Assembly (NCBI RefSeq): GCF_900176375.1
Contig: NZ_FWYF01000003.1
Span: forward strand, 856,001-920,000
Source: Reichenbachiella faecimaris
GTDB lineage: Bacteria; Bacteroidota; Bacteroidia; Cytophagales; Cyclobacteriaceae
Length of the DNA stretch: 64,000 bases
Direction of reading: 5' to 3'
Numbering within the stretch: position 1 is the stretch's first letter; each line of letters opens with the position of its first letter. Of this stretch, positions 19,789-28,806 are shown piece after piece. The position numbers were made by a program, and so were the translations under genes. The notes under the pieces were generated by a model, which saw only the letters and a program-made list of their open reading frames with translations, searched no databases and was not told the DNA's origin.

Positions 19789-20280
19789 ATGGATGATTCA
19801 ATGCTATACTATCTGGTTTTAGGAGCCATTTATGTTTTGTCAAAACTCTTTAAAAAGAAGAAAAATCAAGACGTTCCAGCTGAACTGGAAGAGTATGAAG
19901 AAATTGAAACGCACAGGCCAACGAAAAAGCCCACACCTACTTTTGAGGATATTCTAAAGGAACTGACGGGAGAGGAAACGCCAGTTTTTACCAAAAGGCA
20001 AAAAGAGGAGCCATTACCACCTGCCCCTGAGCCAATTTTAGCTACTGACTTGGTAGATTATCAAAGTAAGAATGTTGAAGCCCTAGATAAAGATGACCTG
20101 ATCGATATTGTGCCTCATAAGCCTATGGAGCGCAAAAAAATAGAGTTTATGAGAGATTCACATTTCGAAGTAGAAGAGGAGGAAAACGAAATGGCAGAAG
20201 GTATTGAAGAAATGCTTTCTGATTATGATGGTGTTCGGAAGGCTTTGGTTTTGAAGGAAGTATTTGATCGAAAATACTAA
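19789..20280 (+). CDS. acidic membrane-anchored hypothetical protein
   Basis: This 163-residue protein has a single N-terminal hydrophobic helix (MLYYLVLGAIYVLSKLF, about 5-21). A KKKK cluster follows, then a long charged, Pro/Glu-rich and probably disordered cytoplasmic tail (ELEEYEEIETHRPTKKP, EEPLPPAPEPI, EVEEEENEMAEGIEEML). The topology suggests an N-out/C-in tail. I recognise no family or catalytic motif. An alternative start is the ATG at 19801 (Met5). Its TAA overlaps the stop codon of the converging nadE gene by 4 bp, leaving no room for a terminator. The base composition is like its neighbours. Confidence 0.7.
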   Translation: MDDSMLYYLVLGAIYVLSKLFKKKKNQDVPAELEEYEEIETHRPTKKPTPTFEDILKELTGEETPVFTKRQKEEPLPPAPEPILATDLVDYQSKNVEALDKDDLIDIVPHKPMERKKIEFMRDSHFEVEEEENEMAEGIEEMLSDYDGVRKALVLKEVFDRKY

Positions 20281-22139
20281 GCCTGATCCAGCGCTTTCAA
20301 TTCTTCAACAAAACTGCCTGACAAAATGGGAAACCTACACCATGTTTTTGGATCCACATTAAAATCATCCAAATGAAAGGAAGGAGCCAAGCGCTCACGT
20401 TTCCATTGGTTGATAGACCAGAGCCTATAAAATTTTCTGATATAGCTCTTAAGTAATTCAGAATCAATTTTCAATTCTTGATTCAGGTGTTGATAGACTT
20501 CCAATGGAGATTTTCGTTGAAAAATACCCAGGCGCTCGATTTGAACTAAGATTGGGTAAGGCATCAAGTCATCTTCGTCAGTTTGGGTAAACTCTTTTGG
20601 ACGCAATTCGGCAGTAGGAGTCAGGCTATTCACGTAAGACAATCCCGAATATCCCAATTCCTTTTCTGCGTATTTGAGCCATTGCAGTAAAAATGGCTTG
20701 TCCACACCTGCGATTGGAGCCAGACTTCCACTGGTATCTCCATCCATCGTTGTATACCCTACATCACCTTCACTACGATTCGACGTGGTGAGTAGAATAG
20801 TTCCTGTGATATTAGCTATCATCCATATCAAAGGAGACCTGGATCGAGCTTGGATGTTTTGCATGGCGATATCATCCTGTTCCCATGTCAACTTTCGACC
20901 TATGGCTTTCTCAATGATCTCATGGTTGGTACTCACGACATCATCCACTTCCCAATGCTTGAATTGGGCGCCAATAGACGTTGCCAAAGCTTTGGCTGAA
21001 TTCAATGTGTCATCAGAAGAATTTCTAGTGCCCTGATAGGCAGTAATGAGGATTTTATTAACAATTTCTTTTATTACTTCTATTTCCTCTAGGCCGTCAC
21101 TCAAGCTAGCAGACAGTTGTAGCGCTTCGAGGAACTTTTCTACTCCTAATTCCTGGACTCCATTTCTAACCAGTTCCGCAACTAAAACAGCAATGGACGA
21201 GGAGTCGGCACCACCACTTAACGATAAGGTGTAACCCTTGGCTTTACTTTTTCTTAGATAATCGAATAATCCTAGTGAAGCTGCTTTTGCAAAATCCCGG
21301 TTATTATCAAGGTCATCTACGTGGTCGGATTGGGAGTAGCGTTTCTTTTTGATATCAATATCAAATGGAAGCAATTGATAGAGTGAAAATGACAGTCTCT
21401 TATTTGTGGTAAGCAGCTGCCCATGACTGGCCAAAATGATATCTCCATCATAAATGACGCGACCAGATTCATTGCCTAATTGATTGACGTAGAGATAATG
21501 GCATTCAAATTTTTCACTGCTTGATACGATGAGTTTTTCTCTGATTTTGTGCTTGCCAAAGGCAAAGTGGCTTGCACTTGGGTTAAGAATCAATTCAACT
21601 CCCTTTTCGTAAAGTCGGCATGCGGGTCTGACTTCATTCCAGGCATCTTCGCAGATTTCAAATCCAACATGAGTACCTTCAATTTGAAAAGTCAAATCAC
21701 CAATAGGATAAGTACTGCCTTTGATGGTAATGGATTCTACTAATTTACTTGGCCATGGCGAAAACCATCTGTGCTCATAGTGAATGCCATCATTGGCCAA
21801 AATTTGTTTTGCATAAAAACCAAGAATTTCTCCATTTTGAATGAGGCAAGTCGAATTGTAGATTTGGCCTTTGTGACGAATAGGTAATCCAACTGCCACG
21901 GCAATGTCTTCGCAAATAGGCACAATAGAAAGCAACTGTTTGATGGCCTCTTCAATTAACCATTCGCTCAAAAATAAATCTTGGCAGCCATAGGCAGTTA
22001 TACAAAGTTCGGGTAAACATAGAATTTTTACATTCTCCTTTCTGGCCTCTGTTATGGCATTTCTAATATTGGAAATGTTGTTATTCCAATCGATTGGTGT
22101 TTGATTGAGGCAGGCGCCAGCGATTCGGATTTGGCTCAT
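20277..22139 (-). CDS. nadE: glutamine-dependent NAD+ synthetase
   Basis: This 620-residue two-domain enzyme converts nicotinic acid adenine dinucleotide to NAD+ using ammonia from glutamine. Residues 1-270 are a nitrilase-fold glutaminase with the Glu-Lys-Cys triad in LPELCITAYGC, YAKQILANDG and FEICEDAWN. Residues about 290-620 are the NAD synthase domain with the ATP-pyrophosphatase loop SLSGGADSSS and TTSNRSEGDVGYTTMDGD. The length is typical for the fused eukaryote-like form. It is the first gene of a minus-strand run only by proximity: rnc ends 17 bp upstream of its ATG, so co-transcription with rnc, fabF and acpP is plausible. Confidence 0.96.
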   Translation of the reverse strand: MSQIRIAGACLNQTPIDWNNNISNIRNAITEARKENVKILCLPELCITAYGCQDLFLSEWLIEEAIKQLLSIVPICEDIAVAVGLPIRHKGQIYNSTCLIQNGEILGFYAKQILANDGIHYEHRWFSPWPSKLVESITIKGSTYPIGDLTFQIEGTHVGFEICEDAWNEVRPACRLYEKGVELILNPSASHFAFGKHKIREKLIVSSSEKFECHYLYVNQLGNESGRVIYDGDIILASHGQLLTTNKRLSFSLYQLLPFDIDIKKKRYSQSDHVDDLDNNRDFAKAASLGLFDYLRKSKAKGYTLSLSGGADSSSIAVLVAELVRNGVQELGVEKFLEALQLSASLSDGLEEIEVIKEIVNKILITAYQGTRNSSDDTLNSAKALATSIGAQFKHWEVDDVVSTNHEIIEKAIGRKLTWEQDDIAMQNIQARSRSPLIWMIANITGTILLTTSNRSEGDVGYTTMDGDTSGSLAPIAGVDKPFLLQWLKYAEKELGYSGLSYVNSLTPTAELRPKEFTQTDEDDLMPYPILVQIERLGIFQRKSPLEVYQHLNQELKIDSELLKSYIRKFYRLWSINQWKRERLAPSFHLDDFNVDPKTWCRFPILSGSFVEELKALDQA

Positions 22140-22155
22140 CTGAGGTTTTAGAAAG

Positions 22156-22872
22156 TTATTCTATTTTTAACACTTGGCATGACTTCTCTGCAGCATTCTG
22201 CTCGGCTTTTTTCTTGCTTAGGCCATGGCCTACACTGATTTCTTTCTTGCCAACAAATACCCTGGCTTCGAATTTCTTAAAATGCTTTTGATTGTCTTGT
22301 TCTTCTACTTCGAATCGCAGGTCTTTGTTTTCTTTTTGTGACCATTCTATAATTTTACTTTTGAAGTTGGTGTTGTTGTTGATGATTTCATCCAAATCAA
22401 TATGAGGAATGATTAGCATTTTGAAGATGAATGACTTCGTTGCCACAAAACCTTTGTCCAGATATACAGCACCAACCAATGCTTCTAGCGCGTCGCCGTA
22501 AATGGATTTAAACGATTGTCCATTGGCTTTGAGTTGACCATTGTATTTAATCACATCGGCCAAGCCTATTTTTCGTGCCAACTGATTCAGATGTTCTCGA
22601 TTCACTATTCTAGACCTTACTTCGGTCAGAAATCCCTCGTCTTTGAACGGATACTTGTTGAATAAGTATTCGGCCACTGCCATGCCTAATACGGCATCAC
22701 CTAGGTATTCTAAGCGTTCGTTGGACTCTAAGAAGCCTTTGCGGCTTTCCTCTGCTGCCGAACTGTGCCTCATGGCGAGGGCATACAGCTCCAGATTGGA
22801 CGGATTAAATCCAATGATTCGTTTTAATAAAACGGCAAACTTCCGGTCTTTAGCGTTTCTGAATAACAGCAG
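22156..22872 (-). CDS. rnc: ribonuclease III with a non-ATG start
   Basis: The protein cleaves double-stranded RNA in rRNA maturation and mRNA decay. It contains the signature NERLEYLGDAVLGM, the second acidic motif GDALEALVGAVYLDKG, and a C-terminal double-stranded-RNA-binding domain with HGLSKKKAEQNAAEK. The first ATG (22773) would remove the N-terminal helix that is conserved in the family. The frame stays open and family-like upstream (FRNAKDRKFAVLLKRIIGFNP) to a TAA at 22881-22879, with no ATG, GTG or TTG. The most upstream plausible starts are the CTG codons at 22872 and 22869. The gene lies 24 bp after fabF, probably in the same transcript. The start is uncertain but the identity is firm. 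Confidence 0.88.
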   Translation of the reverse strand: MLLFRNAKDRKFAVLLKRIIGFNPSNLELYALAMRHSSAAEESRKGFLESNERLEYLGDAVLGMAVAEYLFNKYPFKDEGFLTEVRSRIVNREHLNQLARKIGLADVIKYNGQLKANGQSFKSIYGDALEALVGAVYLDKGFVATKSFIFKMLIIPHIDLDEIINNNTNFKSKIIEWSQKENKDLRFEVEEQDNQKHFKKFEARVFVGKKEISVGHGLSKKKAEQNAAEKSCQVLKIE

Positions 22873-22896
22873 CGACTTTTATATTAGTTTCACAAA

Positions 22897-24150
22897 TTAC
22901 CCTTCAAATTTACGGAAAATGATGGAAGTATTGTGGCCTCCAAATCCGAAGGTATTGCTTAGCGCAACCTTAATGTCTCTTTTTTGGGATTGGTTAAATG
23001 TGAAATTCAACTTAGGATCAAATGCGTCATCGTCGGTGAAATGGTTGATGGTAGGAGGAACTTCTCCATTTTGGATGGCCATCACACATGCTGCTGCCTC
23101 GATAGCACCAGCCGCACCGAGTAGGTGACCAGTCATCGATTTTGTTGATGATATGTTTAAGTTGTAGGCGTGATCCTTAAATACATTTTGGATAGCCATA
23201 GATTCACTCACATCTCCGAGTGGAGTAGAAGTACCATGGACATTGATATAGTCAACGTCTTCAGGCTTCAAATTGGCGTCCTTTAGTGCATTAATCATCA
23301 CATTAGTTGCGCCAATTCCCTCTGGGTGTGGGGCAGTCATGTGATACGCATCAGCTGACATACCGCTTCCGATTAGCTCGGCATAAATTTTTGCGCCACG
23401 CGCTATGGCGTGGTCGTAGTCCTCCAATATTAATGAAGCAGCACCTTCGCCCAATACAAATCCATTTCTGTCTTTGTCGAATGGTCTTGAGGCCGTTTCT
23501 GGAGAGTCATTTCTTTCAGACAATGCCTTTAGGGCATTGAATCCGCCGACACCAGATTCGCATACTGCGGCTTCTGATCCGCCGGTAATAAATACATCTG
23601 CCATTCCCAATCGAATGTAGTTGTATGAATCAATGATTGCATTGGTTCCTGAGGCACATGCACTTACAGTAGTGAAGTTAGGTCCTCTGAATCCATATTT
23701 AATAGAAATCATACCAGGGGCAATATCAGCAATCATCTTCGGAATGAAGAAGGGATTGTATCTGGGAGTACCATCTCCACTAGCGAAGTTCATCACTTCG
23801 TCTTGGAAAGTTTTTAATCCACCAATACCAGCACCCCATATCACCCCAGCTCTATTACCGTCTAGTTTCTCTAAATTGAGTCCAGAGTCTAAAACAGCTT
23901 CGTCTGCCACAATATGAGCAAACTGTGTGAAGAGATCCATCTTGCGGGCATCCTTGCGATCAAAATGATCATTAGGATCGTAATTTTTCAATTCACATGC
24001 AAACTGGGTTTTGAATTTTTCCGCGTCGAAACGGGTGATGGGAGCAGCGCCGCTCACACCTTTAGAAAGTCCTTGCCAATATTCGGCTGCGTTATTTCCT
24101 ATAGGTGTGAGAGCTCCAATGCCGGTAACTACAACTCGCTTTAATTGCAT
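22897..24150 (-). CDS. fabF: 3-oxoacyl-ACP synthase II
   Basis: This 417-residue condensing enzyme elongates acyl-ACP with malonyl-ACP in type II fatty-acid synthesis. The thiolase-fold Cys-His-His triad is visible in TVSACASGTNAI, INVHGTSTPLGD and SMTGHLLGAAGAIEA. The N-terminus VVVTGIGALTPIGN and the C-terminal NTFGFGGHNTSIIF are typical, and the length matches the family. It lies 32 bp downstream of acpP and upstream of rnc on the minus strand, the common acpP-fabF-rnc order. Confidence 0.98.
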   Translation of the reverse strand: MQLKRVVVTGIGALTPIGNNAAEYWQGLSKGVSGAAPITRFDAEKFKTQFACELKNYDPNDHFDRKDARKMDLFTQFAHIVADEAVLDSGLNLEKLDGNRAGVIWGAGIGGLKTFQDEVMNFASGDGTPRYNPFFIPKMIADIAPGMISIKYGFRGPNFTTVSACASGTNAIIDSYNYIRLGMADVFITGGSEAAVCESGVGGFNALKALSERNDSPETASRPFDKDRNGFVLGEGAASLILEDYDHAIARGAKIYAELIGSGMSADAYHMTAPHPEGIGATNVMINALKDANLKPEDVDYINVHGTSTPLGDVSESMAIQNVFKDHAYNLNISSTKSMTGHLLGAAGAIEAAACVMAIQNGEVPPTINHFTDDDAFDPKLNFTFNQSQKRDIKVALSNTFGFGGHNTSIIFRKFEG

Positions 24151-24182
24151 AAATGCTAGTTCCCTGTTTAGGTATGTTTAAA

Positions 24183-24419
24183 TTATTTTGCGTTCGCTTC
24201 TAGGTATTCGATAGCCTGTCCTACAGTACCGATATTTTCAGCTTGATCGTCTGGAATAGAAATGTTGAATTCCTTTTCAAATTCCATAATCAATTCGACA
24301 GTGTCCAAAGAGTCAGCACCCAAGTCGTTTGTGAAGCTTGCTTCATTGCTTACTTCAGACTCTTCTACTCCTAATTTGTCGATAATAATTGATTTAACTT
24401 TTTGTGCTATATCAGACAT
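24183..24419 (-). CDS. acpP: acyl carrier protein
   Basis: This 78-residue acidic carrier protein holds growing acyl chains on 4'-phosphopantetheine attached to Ser in [11 protein letters not shown]. The frame is open 30 codons upstream, but that extension is not ACP-like. The ATG at 24419 gives [10 protein letters not shown] and the usual length. It is the promoter-proximal gene of acpP-fabF-rnc. The 314-bp region upstream is shared with the divergent infC operon. Confidence 0.97.
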   Translation of the reverse strand: MSDIAQKVKSIIIDKLGVEESEVSNEASFTNDLGADSLDTVELIMEFEKEFNISIPDDQAENIGTVGQAIEYLEANAK

Positions 24420-24733
24420 TTTATTATTGTTTGGTTTAAAAATCTGTGCAAAGAAAGATATTAAAACTCTGAATGCCAAACTAATTTTAGCAATCTCAAA
24501 AAGTGGCAAAAAGGGGGTGGAATTCCGCTATTTTTTATGTTTTAAACTTTCAATTATTTACACTATATAATAAGGTGTATCTCTGAAGAGTCATTAACTT
24601 TGAATTCTAGCTCGAAATGAGCGAATGTGGTGTAAATAAAATGTGCTATTACGGCACTCCATTATTGTTTTTCTATAAATAATGTCGATATTTGCAGCTC
24701 GAAATTTTTTGTTAATCTAAAACTTAAGTAAAA
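24420..24733. other. 314-bp divergent control region acpP / infC
   Basis: No gene was seen. It contains the probable infC promoter (24665-24694) and a long A/T-rich stretch toward acpP. A TTAGTTTG on the minus strand near 24479-24486 is a weak -7 candidate for acpP without a good -33 partner. Confidence 0.5.
24665..24694 (+). promoter_or_regulatory. candidate infC operon promoter
   Basis: TTG (24665-24667), a 19-bp spacer and GATATTTG (24687-24694) approximate the TTG/TAnnTTTG consensus (one mismatch in the TA). The transcript would start near 24700, giving a leader of about 33 nt before the ATC start codon. Confidence 0.45.
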
Positions 24734-25294
24734 ATCGCTAAACAAAGATTCCAAAGACGTGGCTTTAGAGGTCGTGTCGAAGAACCCTACAAAGTAAATG
24801 ATCGAATTACTGCCAGAGAAGTTAGGGTAGTAGGTGAAAACGTAAAGGTCGATGTATATCAGACTTCACAAGCCATTAATATGGCCAAAGATCAAGGGTT
24901 GGACTTAGTGGAGATATCTCCTAATGCAGATCCTCCGGTTTGTAAGATTACCGATTACTCGAAGTTTAAGTACGAGCAAAAGAAGAAACAAAAGGAGATC
25001 AAATCCAAGGCGCATAAAAGTGTGCTGAAGGAGATCAGGTTTGGTCCTAATACGGATGACCATGATTTTAATTTTAAACTAAATCATGCCATCAAGTTTT
25101 TAAAAGAAGGAGCAAAAGTGAAAGCTTATGTGCATTTCGTAGGGCGTACCATTGTGTTTAAAGATAGAGGAGAAATTTTGTTATTGAAATTTGCTCAATC
25201 TCTAGAGGAACATGCAAAAGTGGAACAGCTTCCTAAATTAGAAGGGAAACGAATGTTCTTGATGCTTTCTCCTAAAGTTCAAAAGAAGAATTAA
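24734..25294 (+). CDS. infC: translation initiation factor IF-3, probable ATC start
   Basis: This is a 186-residue IF-3, which binds the 30S subunit and checks start-codon/initiator-tRNA pairing. The family-typical N-domain reads [10 protein letters not shown]...[19 protein letters not shown] and runs into [23 protein letters not shown]. The C-domain has [18 protein letters not shown]. The ATG at 24881 would delete about 49 residues of the N-domain. In this frame a TAA sits at 24725-24727. Between it and AKQRF there is no ATG/GTG/TTG, only GTA, AAA and ATC at 24734. ATC is therefore the likely start, paralleling the AUU start of E. coli infC. It is followed by rpmI (21 bp) and rplT. Confidence 0.93.
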   Translation: MAKQRFQRRGFRGRVEEPYKVNDRITAREVRVVGENVKVDVYQTSQAINMAKDQGLDLVEISPNADPPVCKITDYSKFKYEQKKKQKEIKSKAHKSVLKEIRFGPNTDDHDFNFKLNHAIKFLKEGAKVKAYVHFVGRTIVFKDRGEILLLKFAQSLEEHAKVEQLPKLEGKRMFLMLSPKVQKKN

Positions 25295-25315
25295 TTTTTT
25301 TATCAATATATACAA

Positions 25316-25510
25316 ATGCCAAAAGTTAAAACTAAAGCAGGAGCTAAGAAAAGGTTTAAGCTGACAGGATCTGGTAAAATCAAAAGAAAGCATGCTTTCA
25401 AAAGCCACATCTTGACCAAGAAAGAAACCAAGCAGAAGCGAAACTTGACTAAAATGGGCTTAGTCCATAAGTCAGATGTAGCTAATGTTAAAGAAATGCT
25501 CAACATTTAA
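25316..25510 (+). CDS. rpmI: 50S ribosomal protein L35
   Basis: This 64-residue, strongly basic ribosomal protein has the canonical N-terminus [20 protein letters not shown] and the [13 protein letters not shown] motif. It is the middle gene of infC-rpmI-rplT. Its stop codon forms the base of a perfect hairpin preceding rplT. Confidence 0.97.
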   Translation: MPKVKTKAGAKKRFKLTGSGKIKRKHAFKSHILTKKETKQKRNLTKMGLVHKSDVANVKEMLNI

Positions 25511-25530
25511 TTCCGATAAGATCGGAATTA
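25508..25530 (+). promoter_or_regulatory. intercistronic hairpin rpmI-rplT
   Basis: Perfect 10-bp arms (TAATTCCGAT / ATCGGAATTA) with a 3-nt AAG loop include the rpmI stop codon. No T-tract follows. Given the known L20 feedback control of this operon in other bacteria, it may be part of a translational control or mRNA-processing element. That is inference. Confidence 0.55.
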
Positions 25531-25610
25531 GGTTCAAATTTTCACCAGAGTATTGGTTAGTAAGTATCGAGCGAGAGCTAGGACGCCAATAATCAAAAAA
25601 GTTAAAAATT

Positions 25611-25955
25611 ATGCCAAGATCGGTAAACACAGTAGCGAGTAGAGCTCGCAGAAAAAAGGTTCTGAAATTAGCCAAGGGTTATTTCGGAAGAAGAAAGAAT
25701 GTATGGACGGTAGCTAAAAATGCCGTTGAAAAAGGTCTTAACTACGCTTATAGAGACAGAAAAGTTAAGAAAAGAGAATTCAGAAAATTATGGATTCAGA
25801 GAATCAACGCTGGTGCAAGAGAGCACGGCTTGTCTTATTCTCAGTTCATGGGCAAATTGTCTGCCTCTGACGTTGAATTGAACAGAAAAGTATTGGCTGA
25901 TTTAGCAATGAATCACCCGGAAGCTTTCAAAGCAGTAATAGATCAGTTGAAATAA
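25611..25955 (+). CDS. rplT: 50S ribosomal protein L20
   Basis: This 114-residue basic ribosomal protein is needed early in 50S assembly. The signature [29 protein letters not shown] (seen in part as [19 protein letters not shown]) and [20 protein letters not shown] are conserved. It ends the infC-rpmI-rplT operon, immediately before a strong terminator. In other bacteria L20 represses its own operon. The 100-bp rpmI-rplT gap, unusually long for this operon, could hold such a site. Confidence 0.97.
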   Translation: MPRSVNTVASRARRKKVLKLAKGYFGRRKNVWTVAKNAVEKGLNYAYRDRKVKKREFRKLWIQRINAGAREHGLSYSQFMGKLSASDVELNRKVLADLAMNHPEAFKAVIDQLK

Positions 25956-25980
25956 ACTGATTTGCTTTATAGATATGGAG

Positions 25981-26009
25981 ACCCTGACGATTTCGTCAGG
26001 GTTTTTTTG
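25981..26009 (+). terminator. intrinsic terminator of infC-rpmI-rplT
   Basis: A perfect stem (ACCCTGACGA / TCGTCAGGGT) with a 2-nt loop, or a slightly opened loop, is followed by a run of T at 26002-26008. Confidence 0.9.
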
Positions 26010-26119
26010 TGCCTAATTTTTGCCCAAGAGAATATCTGTCGATCATCAGTAGTCTTGATCAATTTGATTATTCATTAAAAAGTAAGATATTATGAAACCA
26101 AGACATAAATATCTACTCA

Positions 26120-28177
26120 ATGACTACCAAGCAACTTCATCTAATCATTGGACTGCTATTTAGTTTGAATTGTTCAGCGTTTTGTCAAGAATTCAAACCA
26201 TTGCTAGCGCAGATTAAAGACAGTTCCATTTCGAAACAAATCAAAATTGTAGAAGATTCTGCATGGGCATACATGTATCGTGATTATGCTATGGCCATGA
26301 AGTTTGCCAGATTGGCAAGTCAATTGGCATTAGATAGTAAATATGTAAAAGGCCAGGGGTTTACGTACAATACAATTGGCGTCATTTACCGAAAACAAGG
26401 GAAATATGATTCGAGCAAATGGTATTACTCTAGAGCATTGAATATTTGGCGAAAATTGTCCGACACCTCACAAATTTCAACCGCATATCTAAACCTGGCC
26501 AATCTAGAAAAAGCTAGAGGCAACAATGATTCAGCACTGTATTTTGCACAAACAGGTCTGCTCATGGATATACAACGGAAGGATAGCTTGAGAATGTCTG
26601 GGAAATATACGTCGTTAGGCAATATATATATTGCCATGGGGCAATATGAATTAGCCATGGAAAATTTCATGACTGTGGTGGGGATAGACGAAGTTCTAGG
26701 GGATTCTATGAATCTAGGTATTGACTATGCCAATATTGGCGATATGTTGTTCTCCATAGATGAGTTTGAGGAGGCTAAAAAGTACTATCAGGCTAGTATT
26801 ACCATAGACAGTTTAATTGATAACAAACAAGGGTTAGCCATTAGTATGGGTAATTTGGCTGGCACTTTAAAGGAACTTGGTCAGTTTGAAGAATCGAAAA
26901 CGAAATACTTAGCTAGCCTTCAGATAGCTCAGGAAATAGGAGATGAAATTGGAATAGCCGAATGTAGTATTAACATTGGTGCTTTGTATTTGAATAAAAA
27001 TCAAACAGATAGTAGTAGACAGTATTATAATTTGGGACTTTTGATAGCACATAAACTGGATGACGATTGGTATAAATCATTGGCTTTCAATGGATTAGGT
27101 AAATTGGATTTGATTCAAGAAAAATATAAAAGTGCAATTGAAAATTTGCAACAGGCCAACCGTCGTGCCAATAAACTCTCTTATGCGATTGTACTGATAG
27201 ATAGTTATAAATCTCTAGCAAAAGCTTATCGCGGAATAGGTGACAACAATCGTGCTTATAATTACTTAGATAAACATTTAACGCTATCGGATAGCATAAA
27301 CGATGTAAAAACCAAGGAAAAGGTAGCGGAACTGGAGGCTAAATATCAAAACGAAAAGTATCTGCGTCAAATTGATGTGTTGAATCATGAAACTCAGTTG
27401 CAGGCTGCTATGATAGAGCGAAATGAATTCCTCTTTTTGGCAATCGGCACATGTAGTGTATTATTAATTTCTTGGATTTTTATGACTTACAAGAGAAAGG
27501 TTTACCATCAAAGAATTGCGATGAAAACCCAACAGAATCAAGCAAAATCTGATCAAATCAAAGCAGTGATCCAATCTCAGGAGGCAGAACGCACGCGATT
27601 TGCCATGGATTTACATGATGATTTTGGTCAATTGATTTCAGCCTTGCGCCTGAAGGTGAATCAAAATTCTGATAAAGATATGGAGACTAATCAAATGCTG
27701 GACAAGATGTATCTCTCTCTAAAGAATATAGCTTTCAATCTAATGCCACAGACCTTGGTAGAACGAGGCCTGGTAGATGCCGTTGATGAACTTTGTGATC
27801 AATTGAATCAGTTAGGGTCTATGGATGTTCAAGTTCGAGCCTTTGAAGTCGACGAGTTGGCTATCGCTCCTAATAAAGTGGAGTTGTATAGGATATTGCA
27901 AGAAGTATTAAACAATATCATGAAGTATGCTTCCGCTTCAAAAGTTGGTATTAGCCTGACTGGTCTGGACAATGAACTGAATATCATGATTGAAGATAAT
28001 GGCAGGGGTTTCGATACGAAGGCATTAACCTTAAGCAAGGGCAATGGATGGCGTAATATTGCTTCACGACTAGACCTTATGAATGGTACATTCGAAGTAG
28101 ATAGTGTGGAAGGGCAACCCAATTCTACTGTCTCCATAGTCATCCCTTATTTATCTGAAGCAAAGAGAGTGGCCTGA
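26120..28177 (+). CDS. TPR-containing NarX/DesK-type sensor histidine kinase
   Basis: This 685-residue protein has a signal peptide (about 1-22, ending SAFCQ). Periplasmic tetratricopeptide repeats span about 30-390 (YNTIGVIYRKQGKYDSSKWYY, LGNIYIAMGQYELAMENF). A coiled coil and a transmembrane helix (LFLAIGTCSVLLISWIFM, about 436-453) follow. The HisKA_3 domain has the phospho-His in RFAMDLHDDFGQ (His near 499). The HATPase domain has EVLNNIMKYASAS and EDNGRGFD. The TGA shares one base with the ATG of the response regulator, so the two form a translationally coupled pair. TPR sensor domains usually bind proteins or peptides. The ligand here is unknown. Confidence 0.94.
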   Translation: MTTKQLHLIIGLLFSLNCSAFCQEFKPLLAQIKDSSISKQIKIVEDSAWAYMYRDYAMAMKFARLASQLALDSKYVKGQGFTYNTIGVIYRKQGKYDSSKWYYSRALNIWRKLSDTSQISTAYLNLANLEKARGNNDSALYFAQTGLLMDIQRKDSLRMSGKYTSLGNIYIAMGQYELAMENFMTVVGIDEVLGDSMNLGIDYANIGDMLFSIDEFEEAKKYYQASITIDSLIDNKQGLAISMGNLAGTLKELGQFEESKTKYLASLQIAQEIGDEIGIAECSINIGALYLNKNQTDSSRQYYNLGLLIAHKLDDDWYKSLAFNGLGKLDLIQEKYKSAIENLQQANRRANKLSYAIVLIDSYKSLAKAYRGIGDNNRAYNYLDKHLTLSDSINDVKTKEKVAELEAKYQNEKYLRQIDVLNHETQLQAAMIERNEFLFLAIGTCSVLLISWIFMTYKRKVYHQRIAMKTQQNQAKSDQIKAVIQSQEAERTRFAMDLHDDFGQLISALRLKVNQNSDKDMETNQMLDKMYLSLKNIAFNLMPQTLVERGLVDAVDELCDQLNQLGSMDVQVRAFEVDELAIAPNKVELYRILQEVLNNIMKYASASKVGISLTGLDNELNIMIEDNGRGFDTKALTLSKGNGWRNIASRLDLMNGTFEVDSVEGQPNSTVSIVIPYLSEAKRVA

Positions 28178-28806
28178 TGATAAAAAGAACGAATATTATC
28201 ATTATTGACGATCATCAGATATTAATTGATGGTGTAGTAGAATTGCTCAAAAACCATGCGGCTTTTCATGTGGTTGGGACGGCTTCGGGATTTCAGAGAG
28301 CTTTAGAATTGGTAGAAAACCATCAAGTAGATGTGGCTATTTGTGATCTAAATATGCCAGACATTAAAGGATCAGAATTAATTCCAAAACTGAAGGCTAT
28401 CCGTTCAGCGCTTAAAGTAGTTGTCTTGAGCATGCACGAAGAAAAACACGTGATCAAAGAGGTGCTGAAAGCAGGAGCCGATGGTTATGTTTTAAAACGG
28501 TCTACACACAACGAATTAATAGATGCGATCACAGCAGTAATGGCCAATCAAGCTTTTGTAAGTGAAGCTATTACTCAGATGCTTGTAGATGAGATCAAGC
28601 ATCCAACTGTAATTGATCATTTGAGCGAAAGAGAAATTGAAATCATCAAACTCATCGTTCAGGAAAAGACCAACCGCCAAATAGGCGATGAGCTTTGTAT
28701 CAGTGAGAAAACAGTTGAAACACACAAAAGAAATATCTTTCGCAAAACCAATTGTAGCTCAGCAGTTGGACTTACCAAATTCGCGCTATCATATAATCTG
28801 GTCTGA
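28177..28806 (+). CDS. NarL/FixJ-family response regulator
   Basis: This 209-residue regulator has a receiver domain (about 1-120) with DDHQ at 11-14 and phosphoacceptor Asp57 in VAICDLNMPD, plus VLSMHEE and GYVLKRS. A LuxR/GerE HTH domain spans about 145-209 (LSEREIEIIKLI, SEKTVETHKRNIF). It is coupled to the TPR histidine kinase by a 1-bp ATGA-type overlap, so it is the presumed phospho-acceptor. The next gene encodes only a related HTH domain, which could share or compete for its binding sites. Confidence 0.96.
   Translation: MIKRTNIIIIDDHQILIDGVVELLKNHAAFHVVGTASGFQRALELVENHQVDVAICDLNMPDIKGSELIPKLKAIRSALKVVVLSMHEEKHVIKEVLKAGADGYVLKRSTHNELIDAITAVMANQAFVSEAITQMLVDEIKHPTVIDHLSEREIEIIKLIVQEKTNRQIGDELCISEKTVETHKRNIFRKTNCSSAVGLTKFALSYNLV

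Noticed and set aside
24881..24883. infC start at ATG 24881
   Set aside because: It would remove about 49 residues of the conserved IF-3 N-domain encoded just upstream.
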